A stretch of DNA of 8,409 nt, from NCBI GenBank assembly GCA_017998475.1, contig JAGODA010000137.1:1-8409 (forward strand), read 5' to 3'. This DNA is from Spirochaetota bacterium (lineage in GTDB: Bacteria; Spirochaetota; UBA4802; UBA5368). Made by a program: the position numbers and the translations under genes. Of this stretch, positions 1 through 6,591 are shown piece by piece. The notes beneath the pieces were generated by a model that saw only the letters and a program-made list of their open reading frames with translations, was not told the origin of the DNA and did not search any database. The first letter of the stretch is position 1. The number at the start of each line of letters is the position of its first letter.

Positions 1-132
1 GGCGTGGCGAAAAACCGGGGCGTCGTCGATGCGCTCGAGAAAAAGCTGGGAAGCGCGATAGAGGTATCCGCGAACGCGCAGGAGAACGGGGCGATTGGTG
101 CCGCGGTGCTCGCCGCGGAGCCGAGGTCCTGA
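1..132 (+). CDS. C-terminal end of a BadF/BadG/HgdC-type ATPase activator (partial, cut by left edge)
   Basis: Only the last 43 residues and a TGA stop are in the window, in frame 1. They read GVAKNRGVVDALEKKLG, then an IEV strand, then AQENGAIGAAVLA. This matches the end of the ASKHA-fold ATPases that activate 2-hydroxyacyl-CoA dehydratases and benzoyl-CoA reductases, where a GGVAxNxGVVxALE helix and a QxxGAxGAA helix close the second actin-like domain. In the known family the protein is a homodimer with a bridging [4Fe-4S] cluster and uses ATP to drive an electron into its partner dehydratase. Many genomes also carry long CoA-substrate or uncharacterised members, so the partner cannot be named from this fragment. 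The gene ends 15 bp before the stop of the convergent NYN gene, with no terminator visible in the gap. Confidence 0.8.
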   Translation, partial: GVAKNRGVVDALEKKLGSAIEVSANAQENGAIGAAVLAAEPRS

Positions 133-147
133 CCTGCGTATACGTCG

Positions 148-660
148 TCATTTTTCCGGACCGGCTTTTTTACGACTCCTGAACAGACGCTCCCAGAACG
201 CTATTTCCTCCGTGTCGAGCCGGGGGTCGTCCTCTTTTTCGGGAATCTGTTCCTCCAGCCATTTATCCATCGTTTTGGTGAGCTGTTCGGCGAACTCCTC
301 GCTGGTTTTGACCCTGGCGCGAAAACGTTCGACATATCGGATAATGTCCTTGTCCGAGGTGACGACGGTGGTCATGCGGGGATTGAGGTCTTTCTTTATA
401 AATTGCTTGATCAGAAAATCCGCGCTGTATTCGAGCGAGTAATAAATATCGATGGTCCCCACTCTTTCGCTCTTGATTTCCAGGAGCTTTTCCTTTTTCC
501 CGTCGAACACAATCCGGACCTTGTCGCCGGTAATTTTCATGTAATCACGGAGCTTTTCGAGCAGGCCTCGCCGCGCGTCCGAGAGCCTTCCCTGATACAT
601 CAGGCCCTCGAGATCGGGGAATTTGTAGATGAGATTGAATCCGTCTATGAGGTAGACCAT
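148..660 (-). CDS. YacP/Rae1-like NYN-domain endoribonuclease
   Basis: This 170-residue protein matches the YacP-like NYN family (PIN-like RNase fold). It opens with a hydrophobic strand and the NYN signature MVYLIDGFNLIYKFP (D6, N9). It then has VRIVFDGK with D53, a mid-region SADFLIKQFI with D81, and the VVTSDKDI strand-turn with D103 and D105. These acidic residues are the expected metal-binding set of a PIN-like nuclease. In Bacillus subtilis the family member Rae1 is a ribosome-associated endonuclease that cuts mRNA in the A site; that role is known for the homologue and is only inferred here. The C-terminal segment (about 150-170) adds a helix with EIAFWERLF and a basic tail. The ATG lies 9 bp after the aminotransferase stop with only a weak ribosome binding site, so translation is probably coupled to that gene. 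Confidence 0.85.
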   Translation of the reverse strand: MVYLIDGFNLIYKFPDLEGLMYQGRLSDARRGLLEKLRDYMKITGDKVRIVFDGKKEKLLEIKSERVGTIDIYYSLEYSADFLIKQFIKKDLNPRMTTVVTSDKDIIRYVERFRARVKTSEEFAEQLTKTMDKWLEEQIPEKEDDPRLDTEEIAFWERLFRSRKKAGPEK

Positions 661-669
661 GTGAGCGGG

Positions 670-1860
670 CTACAGGCTTTTGACGAATTTATCAATCCTT
701 TTCATGGCGGTACGGATGTTTTCCATCGAGTTTGCGAACGAGCAGCGGATGTGGCTTTTCCCGCATTCGCCGAAAACCCCGCCGGGAACGACGGCCACCT
801 TCTGGGCCTTGAGGAGCTTCAGCGCAAACTCCTCGGAGGCGAGTCCGGTCGGGGAGACATCGGGGAAAACGTAGAACGCACCCTGGGGTGACAGGCACGG
901 AAGGCCAGCTTCGTTGAATCGGCTCACGATGAAATTGCGCCTCTTGGTGTACTCCGAGCGCATGTGGGCCACCTCGCGATCGGCGTTCTGCATGGCCTCG
1001 ATGGCGGCATACTGGGAGATGGAGGGAGCGCAGAGCGCCGTATACTGGTGTATCTTCAGCAGAACGTCGATGAAGTATTTCGGCCCCGCGACGTAGCCGA
1101 GCCGCCATCCGGTCATGGCGTGTGATTTTGAGAAGCCGTTGAGGTACACGGTGCGCTCCTTCATCCCGGGTATGGAGATGATGGAACGGTGCTCGTTTTC
1201 GTAAATGATGGATGAATAGATCTCGTCCGAAAAGACGATCAGATTCTTCTCGATCGCGATTTTCGCGATGGTTTCCAGCGTGTCGGCGTCGATGCTCGAG
1301 CCCGTGGGATTGGACGGATAATTGAGCAGGATGGCCTTGGTCTTCGGCGAAAGCGCCTTTCGTATGCGGTCGATGTCGATGCGGAAGCCCTCTCCGGCGT
1401 AGGTGGGGACGGAGACGGCCACGCCGCCGATAAGCCGTATATTGGCCTCGTAGGAGACGTAGCACGGTTCGACGATGATGACCTCGTCGCCGGGATTGAC
1501 GACGCTTCGAAGCGCGATGTCCAGCCCCTGGGAAACACCCATGGTTACGACGACCTCGTCATCGGGGCTGTATGAGACGCCGTGCTGCTTTTCGATCGCC
1601 GCGGTGATGAGCGTGCGCAGTTCCAGAAGGCCCCGGTTTGGCGTGTAATGGGTGTAGCCGTCTTTGATGGCGAATATGCCTGTATCGGAGATGCGCCACG
1701 GGGTAACGAAGTCGGGCTCTCCGACGCCCAGTGAGATGCAGTCGGGTGTCGAATAGACGATATCGAAGAACTGGCGGATGCCGGACGGGGGTATGGCCTG
1801 TGCCGATTCCGACAGCAGTGTCTCGGGGTTTCCTTTTCTGTTTACCAGTGTGAGTTTCAC
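670..1860 (-). CDS. PLP-dependent class I/II aminotransferase (aspartate aminotransferase fold)
   Basis: This fold-type I aminotransferase has 396 residues when started at GTG 1860. In that numbering it shows the cofactor-binding NYPSNPTG motif (about 180-187), SDEIY (D212 contacts the pyridine nitrogen, Y215 the phenol oxygen) and FSKSHAMTGWRLGY, with K245 as the Schiff-base lysine. It ends with the carboxylate-binding arginine region, IRCSFA. The N-terminal IPPSGIRQFFDI segment is typical of the subfamily annotated as broad aspartate, alanine or aromatic aminotransferases, so the substrate cannot be set. The GTG start is preferred because a clear GGAGAG lies 6 nt upstream. An in-frame ATG at 1896 would add 12 residues but has no ribosome binding site and gives an N-terminus unlike the family. 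It is followed after 9 bp by the NYN gene, so the two are likely one transcript. Confidence 0.9.
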   Translation of the reverse strand: MKLTLVNRKGNPETLLSESAQAIPPSGIRQFFDIVYSTPDCISLGVGEPDFVTPWRISDTGIFAIKDGYTHYTPNRGLLELRTLITAAIEKQHGVSYSPDDEVVVTMGVSQGLDIALRSVVNPGDEVIIVEPCYVSYEANIRLIGGVAVSVPTYAGEGFRIDIDRIRKALSPKTKAILLNYPSNPTGSSIDADTLETIAKIAIEKNLIVFSDEIYSSIIYENEHRSIISIPGMKERTVYLNGFSKSHAMTGWRLGYVAGPKYFIDVLLKIHQYTALCAPSISQYAAIEAMQNADREVAHMRSEYTKRRNFIVSRFNEAGLPCLSPQGAFYVFPDVSPTGLASEEFALKLLKAQKVAVVPGGVFGECGKSHIRCSFANSMENIRTAMKRIDKFVKSL

Positions 1861-1866
1861 GGTGTA

Positions 1867-1872
1867 CTCTCC
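1867..1872 (-). promoter_or_regulatory. Ribosome binding site deciding the aminotransferase GTG start
   Basis: Read on the minus strand, GGAGAG is followed by TACACC and then GTG (1860-1858), a 6-nt spacing. This supports the GTG over the longer ATG form beginning at 1896, which has no purine-rich site in front of it. Confidence 0.7.
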
Positions 1873-2140
1873 ATACGCTATGGCCGAAGCCCGCATGTGC
1901 GAACGAAATGCTCAAGTAGAGAGTATCCCGGTAATAATGGCAATACTAATTTTTAAATTTTTATATTCAGACATGAGGAAATTCGTGGGTAAACATGGCC
2001 TTTTTAAGGGATAAGCCGTATGTGCCCTCTGGCGCCGGTGTGGCACTCGGCGAGGGAATACGGTCACAATGAGTTAAGAGCAGGACGTTTGCGTTGAATC
2101 GTGTGCGGCGAAGACCGCGGGGAGCGCCAGGCGGATTCCT

Positions 2141-2164
2141 CCGTCCGTTCCAGGAAACGGACGG
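2141..2164. terminator. 9-bp perfect hairpin after the aldolase stop (no U-tract)
   Basis: CCGTCCGTT (2141-2149) pairs exactly with AACGGACGG (2156-2164) around a 6-nt loop. It begins 22 bp past the aldolase stop codon in the direction of minus-strand transcription. Neither strand has a T-run after the stem, so it is not a classical intrinsic terminator. It may protect the 3' end of the mRNA or work as a U-less terminator. A weaker structure at 2025-2056 (CCCTC pairing with GAGGG, with an inner GCCG/CGGC) lies further along. Confidence 0.4.
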
Positions 2165-2185
2165 TGGCCGCTGGGCAGGGTGGTT

Positions 2186-2830
2186 TCACTTCGGGACTTT
2201 CTTGTAGTCCTCCAGGAATTTTGCCAGCCCGATATCCGTCAGCGGGTGCTTCACGATGTTCTCGAAGACGGAGTAGGGAATAGTCGCGATGTGGGCGCCC
2301 ATCATCGCGGCGTACTTTATATGGAGCGGGTTGCGCACCGAGGCCACTATGATCTCGGTATCGTATCCGTAGTTGTCGTAGATGGTCACTATCTCCTCGA
2401 TGACGTCCATCCCGTCCGAGGAGATGTCGTCGAGCCGTCCCACGAACGGCGATACGTAGGTGGCTCCGGCCTTCGCCGCCATGAGAGCCTGGAGCGCGTT
2501 GAAGCACAGCGTGACGTTTGTCCTGATTCCCTCACCGGTAAGGATTTTGACCGCCTTGAGACCCTCCGCGATGAGCGGGACCTTGATGACGATATTCGGG
2601 CCGATCTTCGCGAGGTCCCGGGCCTCCCTGACGATGCCGTCCGCGTCGGTTGCGATTACCTCGGCCGAAACCGGGCCCTCTACCTCCCGCGCGATCTCGG
2701 TGAGCACCTCGATGTACGGGCGCTTTACTTTGCTCACCAGGGAGGGGTTGGTGGTGACGCCGTCGAGGATGCCGACCTCGCGCGCTTTCCGGATCTCGCT
2801 GATATCGGCCGTGTCGATAAAAAATTTCAT
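2186..2830 (-). CDS. fsa: Fructose-6-phosphate aldolase / transaldolase-like protein (TalC/MipB type)
   Basis: This 214-residue protein has the usual length of the short transaldolase subfamily. It is a class I (Schiff-base) aldolase with a TIM barrel. The visible landmarks are MKFFIDTADISEI at strand 1, DGVTTNPSL (about 23-31), NIVIKVPLI with the Schiff-base K83, the TNVTLCFN strand (104-111), and SPFVGRLDD (127-135). The C-terminal VFENIVKHPLTDIGLAKFLEDYKK helix region is also typical. Members either split fructose 6-phosphate into dihydroxyacetone and glyceraldehyde 3-phosphate or act as true transaldolases in the non-oxidative pentose phosphate pathway, and sequence alone does not separate these well. 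AAGGAG lies 8 nt before the ATG. It is the last gene of the cluster, 52 bp after the GlpX-family gene. A small hairpin (TCGCG 2863-2867 with CGCGA 2872-2876) sits in that gap. Confidence 0.92.
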   Translation of the reverse strand: MKFFIDTADISEIRKAREVGILDGVTTNPSLVSKVKRPYIEVLTEIAREVEGPVSAEVIATDADGIVREARDLAKIGPNIVIKVPLIAEGLKAVKILTGEGIRTNVTLCFNALQALMAAKAGATYVSPFVGRLDDISSDGMDVIEEIVTIYDNYGYDTEIIVASVRNPLHIKYAAMMGAHIATIPYSVFENIVKHPLTDIGLAKFLEDYKKVPK

Positions 2831-2838
2831 GGTTCGTG

Positions 2839-2844
2839 CTCCTT
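2839..2844 (-). promoter_or_regulatory. Ribosome binding site of the aldolase gene
   Basis: On the minus strand AAGGAG is followed by 8 nt and the ATG at 2830-2828. It is a strong match to the anti-Shine-Dalgarno sequence and fixes the start. Confidence 0.7.
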
Positions 2845-2882
2845 CTGTTTGTGCATCGGGCCTCGCGCCGTCGCGAAAGACC

Positions 2883-3830
2883 TCAGTACATGGGCTTGTA
2901 ATCGAACTGGTGCATGGCGGTGATAAAGCGCACGGTGCGCGTCTTCGAGCGCATAACGACCGAATGGGTCTGCGCGCCGCCCGATACGAACAGTACGCCC
3001 GGCAACAGCTCGCCGTTGGTTATTCCCGTAGCGGCGAACACGATATTGCCCTTCGCCATATCGCCGATTCCGTATATCCTGTCAAGGTCTTTCTCCCCGG
3101 TATCGAGCACGCGGCGCCTGTCTTCGTCGTTTCGATAAATGAAGCGCGCCTGCATATCGCCGCCGAGGCATTTAAGCGCGGCGGCGGCCACTACGCCCTG
3201 CATGGCCCCGCCGCTTCCCATGAGGATGTCTATCGCCTTGCCGTCCATGGCGGTCGCAACGGCGCCGGAGATGTCGCCGTCGTTGATGAGCTTGATACGG
3301 GCGCCGGTCTGCCTGATGCTTGCGATGAGGTCTCGATGCCGGTCGCGGTCGAGCACGCACACGGTGACGTCCTCGATGTATTTTCCCTTGGCGCGCGCCA
3401 CCCGTTTGATGTTTATCTCAGGCGGCTGAGTGATGTCGACAACGCCCTTTGCCTCGGGTCCCACGGCGATCTTTTCCATGTAGATCTGGGGCGAGCTGAA
3501 AAGGGAGCCCTTCTCGCCCATGGCGATCGCCGCGATGGCATTGTTGCCGCCATTGGCGCAGGTCGTTTTGCCGTCGAGAGGGTCGATCGCGATGTCGACC
3601 TCGGAGCCCGTGTTGGTGCCGACCGTCATGCCCCTGGCGAACGGGCTGTCCTCGTACTCTCCCCCGCTGACGATACGGCCGCGTATGGACACCGACTGGA
3701 ACACCTGTGCCATGGCCTCGGTCGCCGCCCGGTTCGCCTGTTCGGCGTCGCCCCTTCCCATGAGTCGGCTCGCGTACAGCGCGGCCGCCTCGGTGACGCG
3801 AACCACTTCAAGCGCCAGATTTCGGTCCAT
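2883..3830 (-). CDS. glpX: Class II fructose-1,6-bisphosphatase (GlpX) family protein with altered catalytic residues
   Basis: This 315-residue protein aligns with GlpX from end to end. It has MDRNLALEVVRVTEAAAL, GRGD at 25-28, VDIAIDPLDG (78-87), MGEKG, YMEKIAVGP (117-125), the NDGD turn (183-186), the GSGGA loop (205-209), the GDMAKGNIVFAATGITNGELL strand region and the SKTRTVRFI tail. The family hydrolyses fructose 1,6-bisphosphate (some members also sedoheptulose 1,7-bisphosphate) in gluconeogenesis and the Calvin cycle. The active-site set known from E. coli GlpX is badly altered. D33 is N33, the GEGEIDEAP motif is shortened to SGGEYEDSP so E57 is missing, E88 is D86, T90 is K88, and E213 is Q211; only D85 (here D83) is intact. 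I checked the codons for N33, G57, K88 and Q211 in the DNA. Fold and family are secure, but phosphatase activity is doubtful. GGAGG lies 4 nt before the ATG, and the gene starts 20 bp after the propeller-like gene. Confidence 0.85.
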   Translation of the reverse strand: MDRNLALEVVRVTEAAALYASRLMGRGDAEQANRAATEAMAQVFQSVSIRGRIVSGGEYEDSPFARGMTVGTNTGSEVDIAIDPLDGKTTCANGGNNAIAAIAMGEKGSLFSSPQIYMEKIAVGPEAKGVVDITQPPEINIKRVARAKGKYIEDVTVCVLDRDRHRDLIASIRQTGARIKLINDGDISGAVATAMDGKAIDILMGSGGAMQGVVAAAALKCLGGDMQARFIYRNDEDRRRVLDTGEKDLDRIYGIGDMAKGNIVFAATGITNGELLPGVLFVSGGAQTHSVVMRSKTRTVRFITAMHQFDYKPMY

Positions 3831-3834
3831 GGTA

Positions 3835-3839
3835 CCTCC
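3835..3839 (-). promoter_or_regulatory. Ribosome binding site of the GlpX-family gene
   Basis: GGAGG on the minus strand, 4 nt before the ATG at 3830-3828. It lies inside the short gap after the upstream stop codon and shows that this divergent gene is set up to be translated well. Confidence 0.65.
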
Positions 3840-3850
3840 GGAGGGTCGGA

Positions 3851-5047
3851 TCAGCGGTTGATGAGAGTCGAGTACAGCCTAATCTTCCGCCGGATATAAT
3901 CAAGCGAATATTCGTTTTCCCAGTGGCGTTTATCGAGAGAAAGTTCGCGGTAGGTGGCGAGGATGGCGGCCCACGACCTCCTGAGCAGGATTTCGTTTTT
4001 CCCGATACAGTCGATGGTGACGATGAAAAGACGCCCGTTGAGTATGGAGATAAAGCGGTTTCCGTTCGGCGAGAGACTCACCTCTTCACCCTCCAGGCCG
4101 GTGAGGAGCGTACGATTGACGGGAGCACTGTGCAGGCAGATAAGCTGATCGTTCAGGAACGAGAGTATCGATGCGTGGCGTGAAAAGGTCATCGCGGTGT
4201 TCAGTGACGAAGCGAGCAGTGTGGTGGATGTCTTTTTACGGATATCGTAGCGGTGCACCGAATAGGAGCCGGGGGAGCCTCCGCGGAACGCCAGCGTATG
4301 TGAATCGAGCCAGAAGGTTTCCGTGGCGGAACCGACTCCGGGAACGGCGAAGGAGGCGAGCTCGCCAAAGAGCCGCGCGGAATAATTACCGCCGCCCCCG
4401 CTTATCACCAGCGTGTGCCCGCGGTCAGGAGAGAGGAGAGCCAGGGTCGTACCCCCCTGAACGGCCATTCCGGCGTATCTTCGTTTTTCCATTAGAAGAC
4501 GCGTTCGACCGGAATCGGGATAATACTCCACTATTCCTTCGCGCGCTTCGAACACGAGTGAGGGGGTTCCTTCCGGGATATCGAAATCGAGGAATCCCGT
4601 CGGAGACGGCAGAACGCGCGTTTTCCCCGTACGGAACGTATAGATCACGGTTTCGCCGTCAGGTACGATGGAGTCCTTCTGGATGAGCCTTTTTAACGCG
4701 ATAAAGCTTCCGTCGGAGCTGGAGCGCGCGGCGGTGATCACTCCGGGAATGCGGATTATCTCCGAGCGGCGCTGTCTGTCCGCGTTGTAGGTGGATACGA
4801 TGTTTATGGCGAGCCCGGGAACTTCCTGTATGTAGAAAAGCTCGCGGCCCGAAAGCCATCCCGCGAAAATCACCCCGCGGTCCACAAGGTGAGCCTGTGC
4901 GCTCTGGTAGGCGTCCAGTTTCTGCACGGGGAGGCGCCGGGCGACCGGCGAATCGGTCCGGAGATAGATATCGTCGAGGTTGATGTCCCTCGCGAAAAGC
5001 GTCGCCGGCAGAAGGACGGCGCACAGCAGGAGAGATGCCCTTGTCAA
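3851..5047 (-). CDS. Secreted protein of unknown function, beta-propeller-like
   Basis: I do not recognise this protein. From TTG 5047 it has 398 residues and begins with a good signal peptide: a short basic start (MTRAS), a hydrophobic core and cleavage after ATLFA, leaving an RDINLDDIYL mature end. The rest is rich in short beta strands in a loose repeat, alternating GETVIYTFRTGKTRVL, EGIVEYYPDSGRTRLLM and YSVHRYDIRKKTSTTLL units with SSDGSFIAL- and LSPNGNRFISI-type turns. This resembles TolB/WD40-type propellers, though blade number is unclear. The last 45 or so residues look helical (RRSWAAILATYREL onward). The longer reading from ATG 5131 would overlap the LysM gene by 77 bp, lack a ribosome binding site and add an arginine-rich stretch, so the TTG, 7 bp after the LysM stop, is preferred with moderate confidence. 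It is probably periplasmic and co-transcribed with the lipoprotein. Confidence 0.7.
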   Translation of the reverse strand: MTRASLLLCAVLLPATLFARDINLDDIYLRTDSPVARRLPVQKLDAYQSAQAHLVDRGVIFAGWLSGRELFYIQEVPGLAINIVSTYNADRQRRSEIIRIPGVITAARSSSDGSFIALKRLIQKDSIVPDGETVIYTFRTGKTRVLPSPTGFLDFDIPEGTPSLVFEAREGIVEYYPDSGRTRLLMEKRRYAGMAVQGGTTLALLSPDRGHTLVISGGGGNYSARLFGELASFAVPGVGSATETFWLDSHTLAFRGGSPGSYSVHRYDIRKKTSTTLLASSLNTAMTFSRHASILSFLNDQLICLHSAPVNRTLLTGLEGEEVSLSPNGNRFISILNGRLFIVTIDCIGKNEILLRRSWAAILATYRELSLDKRHWENEYSLDYIRRKIRLYSTLINR

Positions 5048-5054
5048 GCGTCGT

Positions 5055-6401
5055 CTATTCCGCGGGCCCGTCGTTCTTCCCGTCCTCTGGCGGTCCCTCC
5101 GGGCTGATTCGATCCTCTTCTTTCTTCTCATCAGTCAGTGTGGACACCGGCTCTTTTTCAGCTCTTTTTCGCGGTACCGGAGGTATCACGAACTTCTGTC
5201 CGGGAAAGATGAGATCGGGGTCCTTTATCTTGTCGCGGTTGGCGACATAGATGAGCGGCCAGAGCCGGGCGTCGCGGTAGACGTACAGCGATATACGCCA
5301 CAGGCAATCGCGCTTTTTCGGGTTGAACTTGACGACGTATTCCTTCACCGAGGGCTGGATGTACTCCGCCTCATCGTCGACGGTGGGAGGCGTTTTGCTG
5401 ATCGCCTCATCCTTTCCCTCTCCGGCGGCGAGTCGCTCCTCCTCAGCCCGCTTTTCGATGGCTATGGCCATGGCGTTCAGTATCGCGATCGCCTCGCCGG
5501 ATTTTTCGATGGAGTTCTGGAAGGCTTTGTTATCGAGGTGGGTCCTGCTTTCGGCGATCAGCGCCTCGGCGCTCTGAATTTCAGTCGTGTATTCTTCCGC
5601 CTGACCGGCGTCCTTGCCCCTTGCAAGCGCGGCTTCGGCCGCGGCGAGGTTCTCCTTCGCCAGGGCCTCGTACGTCTTTGCCGACGCGGCGGCCAGGAGC
5701 TCGTCGCTTCCGGCAAGTGCACCGGCGGCCTCTTTGATCGAATTCCTGCCGATCGCCTCATCGCTCTTCGCGAGCTTTTCGTCGAGCGCGGCGAGCTCTT
5801 CAGGCGCGAATTCGGTCCCGCGGCTTTTTTTCAGCTCTTCGGATTCGGTTCGGATGCGGTCAATTTCGCTTCTGAGTCCCGGCAGGCCCGCAAGCGCCCT
5901 TGTTTTCGCCGCGGAGCTCTGCCTGGCGGATTCGAGAGAGGCCAGATGAGAATCCCAGTATGCCTGTTCGGCCATGCGGGCTTCGGCGAGTTTGAGCGAT
6001 TCGCCCGCGGCGGCGAACTCCTCGGGCGCGAGCTTCTCGGCATAGAGTGCCTCTGCCTCGGCATATTCTTTCCTGGCGTTTTCCATGGACTCGGCGGCGA
6101 GGAGCGGAAGGGACTTTGCGATAGCGGCCTCTGATTGCTCTATTGATCGCAGGGCCTCCTCCGCAGCCTTTTTGGTGTCGTCCGCGGCCACATATTCGTG
6201 GCTTTTTAGCAGGGAGGCTTCGGCGAGTTTGAGCTCCTCGGGAGCGTATTTTTCCGCTTTGACCTCGACGGCGCGCCCTATGGCTGTTTTCGCCCGGGTC
6301 ATCTCGCGGATGGGAACGTCGAGCCGGCAGGATACGGTAACGACGACCGGCAGGAGAATCGATGCGAGGAAGGCTGTGCGCCGAACATGGCTGTTTTTCA
6401 T
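5055..6401 (-). CDS. Lipoprotein with DUF4398-like helical repeats and C-terminal LysM domain
   Basis: This 448-residue protein has a basic n-region, a hydrophobic segment and VVTVSC with C25, a loose lipobox of the kind accepted in spirochaetes, so it is probably lipid-anchored. Residues about 35-325 are almost wholly helical, Ala/Glu/Lys-rich and repetitive. The motif [YLF]APEE[LF] recurs at about 52-57, 124-129 and 198-203, each followed by an AxxxL helix, with a decayed copy near 246-259. This resembles tandem DUF4398-type units. The LysM domain is at about 353-408 (YVVKFNPKKRDCLWRISLYV, then RLWPLIYVANRDKIKDPDLI and PGQKFVIPP), which would bind peptidoglycan. The tail is charged and Pro/Glu-rich. 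A lipid anchor, a long helical spacer and a glycan-binding end suggest a tether between membrane and cell wall; this is inference. AGGGAA lies 7 nt before the ATG. It is the first gene of the cluster. Confidence 0.85.
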   Translation of the reverse strand: MKNSHVRRTAFLASILLPVVVTVSCRLDVPIREMTRAKTAIGRAVEVKAEKYAPEELKLAEASLLKSHEYVAADDTKKAAEEALRSIEQSEAAIAKSLPLLAAESMENARKEYAEAEALYAEKLAPEEFAAAGESLKLAEARMAEQAYWDSHLASLESARQSSAAKTRALAGLPGLRSEIDRIRTESEELKKSRGTEFAPEELAALDEKLAKSDEAIGRNSIKEAAGALAGSDELLAAASAKTYEALAKENLAAAEAALARGKDAGQAEEYTTEIQSAEALIAESRTHLDNKAFQNSIEKSGEAIAILNAMAIAIEKRAEEERLAAGEGKDEAISKTPPTVDDEAEYIQPSVKEYVVKFNPKKRDCLWRISLYVYRDARLWPLIYVANRDKIKDPDLIFPGQKFVIPPVPRKRAEKEPVSTLTDEKKEEDRISPEGPPEDGKNDGPAE

Positions 6402-6431
6402 TTCGTTTCCCTGTGTGAGACGAGTTTTAAT

Positions 6432-6442
6432 GGTTCGAGCCT
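6432..6442. repeat. 11-nt inverted repeat, left copy (partner at 6645-6655)
   Basis: GGTTCGAGCCT here is the exact reverse complement of AGGCTCGAACC at 6645-6655. The 10-bp core GGYTCGARCC is itself nearly palindromic. One copy lies about 30 bp before the LysM start, the other about 50 bp before the HNH start, in mirrored orientation. This would suit an operator for a shared regulator, but it may be chance. Confidence 0.4.
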
Positions 6443-6468
6443 ATTCAAGAAATGTAAATCTTTCAACT

Positions 6469-6488
6469 AAAAATTCCCCGCGACGGGG
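6469..6488 (-). terminator. Terminator-like hairpin in the LysM gene leader
   Basis: On the minus strand CCCCG (6488-6484), a TCG loop and CGGGG (6480-6476) are followed by AATTTTT. The stem is short but all GC, and the T-run follows it on the minus strand only. It sits about 70 bp before the LysM ATG, so it would act as a leader attenuator or stop antisense transcripts that arrive from the HNH side. Confidence 0.4.
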
Positions 6489-6521
6489 CTTTCAAAGCCA
6501 TCGTGTGCGGTAAAAATTAAC

Positions 6522-6549
6522 TTGACAATTCGAGTAAAGTTTTAATTAT
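6522..6549 (+). promoter_or_regulatory. Sigma-70-type promoter candidate reading towards the HNH gene
   Basis: A perfect -35 hexamer TTGACA (6522-6527) is followed after 16 bp by AATTAT (6544-6549, four of six matches to TATAAT) within an AT-rich block. The surroundings are GC-rich, so the element stands out. The transcription start would be near 6556, leaving about 130 nt before the terminator end and about 150 nt before the HNH ATG. Confidence 0.5.
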
Positions 6550-6591
6550 TGGGGCACTGTCGCGCGTCGCTCAGTGGATCGGGTGTGCGCC

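Larger units (their letters stand above)
1861..2185. other. 325-bp intergenic region with AT-rich promoter-like segment and two hairpins
   Basis: No convincing gene is seen here on either strand; the plus-strand reading frame through 1778-2014 looks like a shadow of the aminotransferase. The region from about 1935 to 1970 is strongly AT-rich compared with its surroundings. On the minus strand it contains TAGTAT and TATAAA-like hexamers, so it is the natural place for the aminotransferase promoter, but no good -35/-10 pair stands out. Two hairpins lie between it and the aldolase stop, at 2025-2056 and 2141-2164, and are listed separately or described with them. The gap suggests that the aldolase cluster and the aminotransferase pair are separate transcripts. 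Confidence 0.5.

Noticed and set aside
1239..1538. Plus- and minus-strand long open frames within the aminotransferase, including a 257-codon frame at 692-1465
   Set aside because: They lie in other frames of a well-supported gene, have low-complexity Arg/Ser/Pro-rich translations and no domains; they are a by-product of GC-rich codon use.
2863..2876. Small hairpin TCGCG/CGCGA between the GlpX-family and aldolase genes as a terminator
   Set aside because: Only 5 bp, no T-run, and the downstream gene has a strong ribosome binding site; it is more likely neutral or a minor mRNA structure.
2460..3899. A 479-codon open frame on the plus strand antisense to the aldolase and GlpX-family genes
   Set aside because: It is longer than the real genes under it but has no recognisable motif, its composition is Ala/Arg/His-skewed, and both genes on the other strand are certain.
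4980..6134. A 384-codon plus-strand open frame antisense to the LysM lipoprotein
   Set aside because: It mirrors the Ala/Glu-rich repeats of the lipoprotein read backwards, giving Phe/Leu/Arg-rich sequence without domains or a ribosome binding site.
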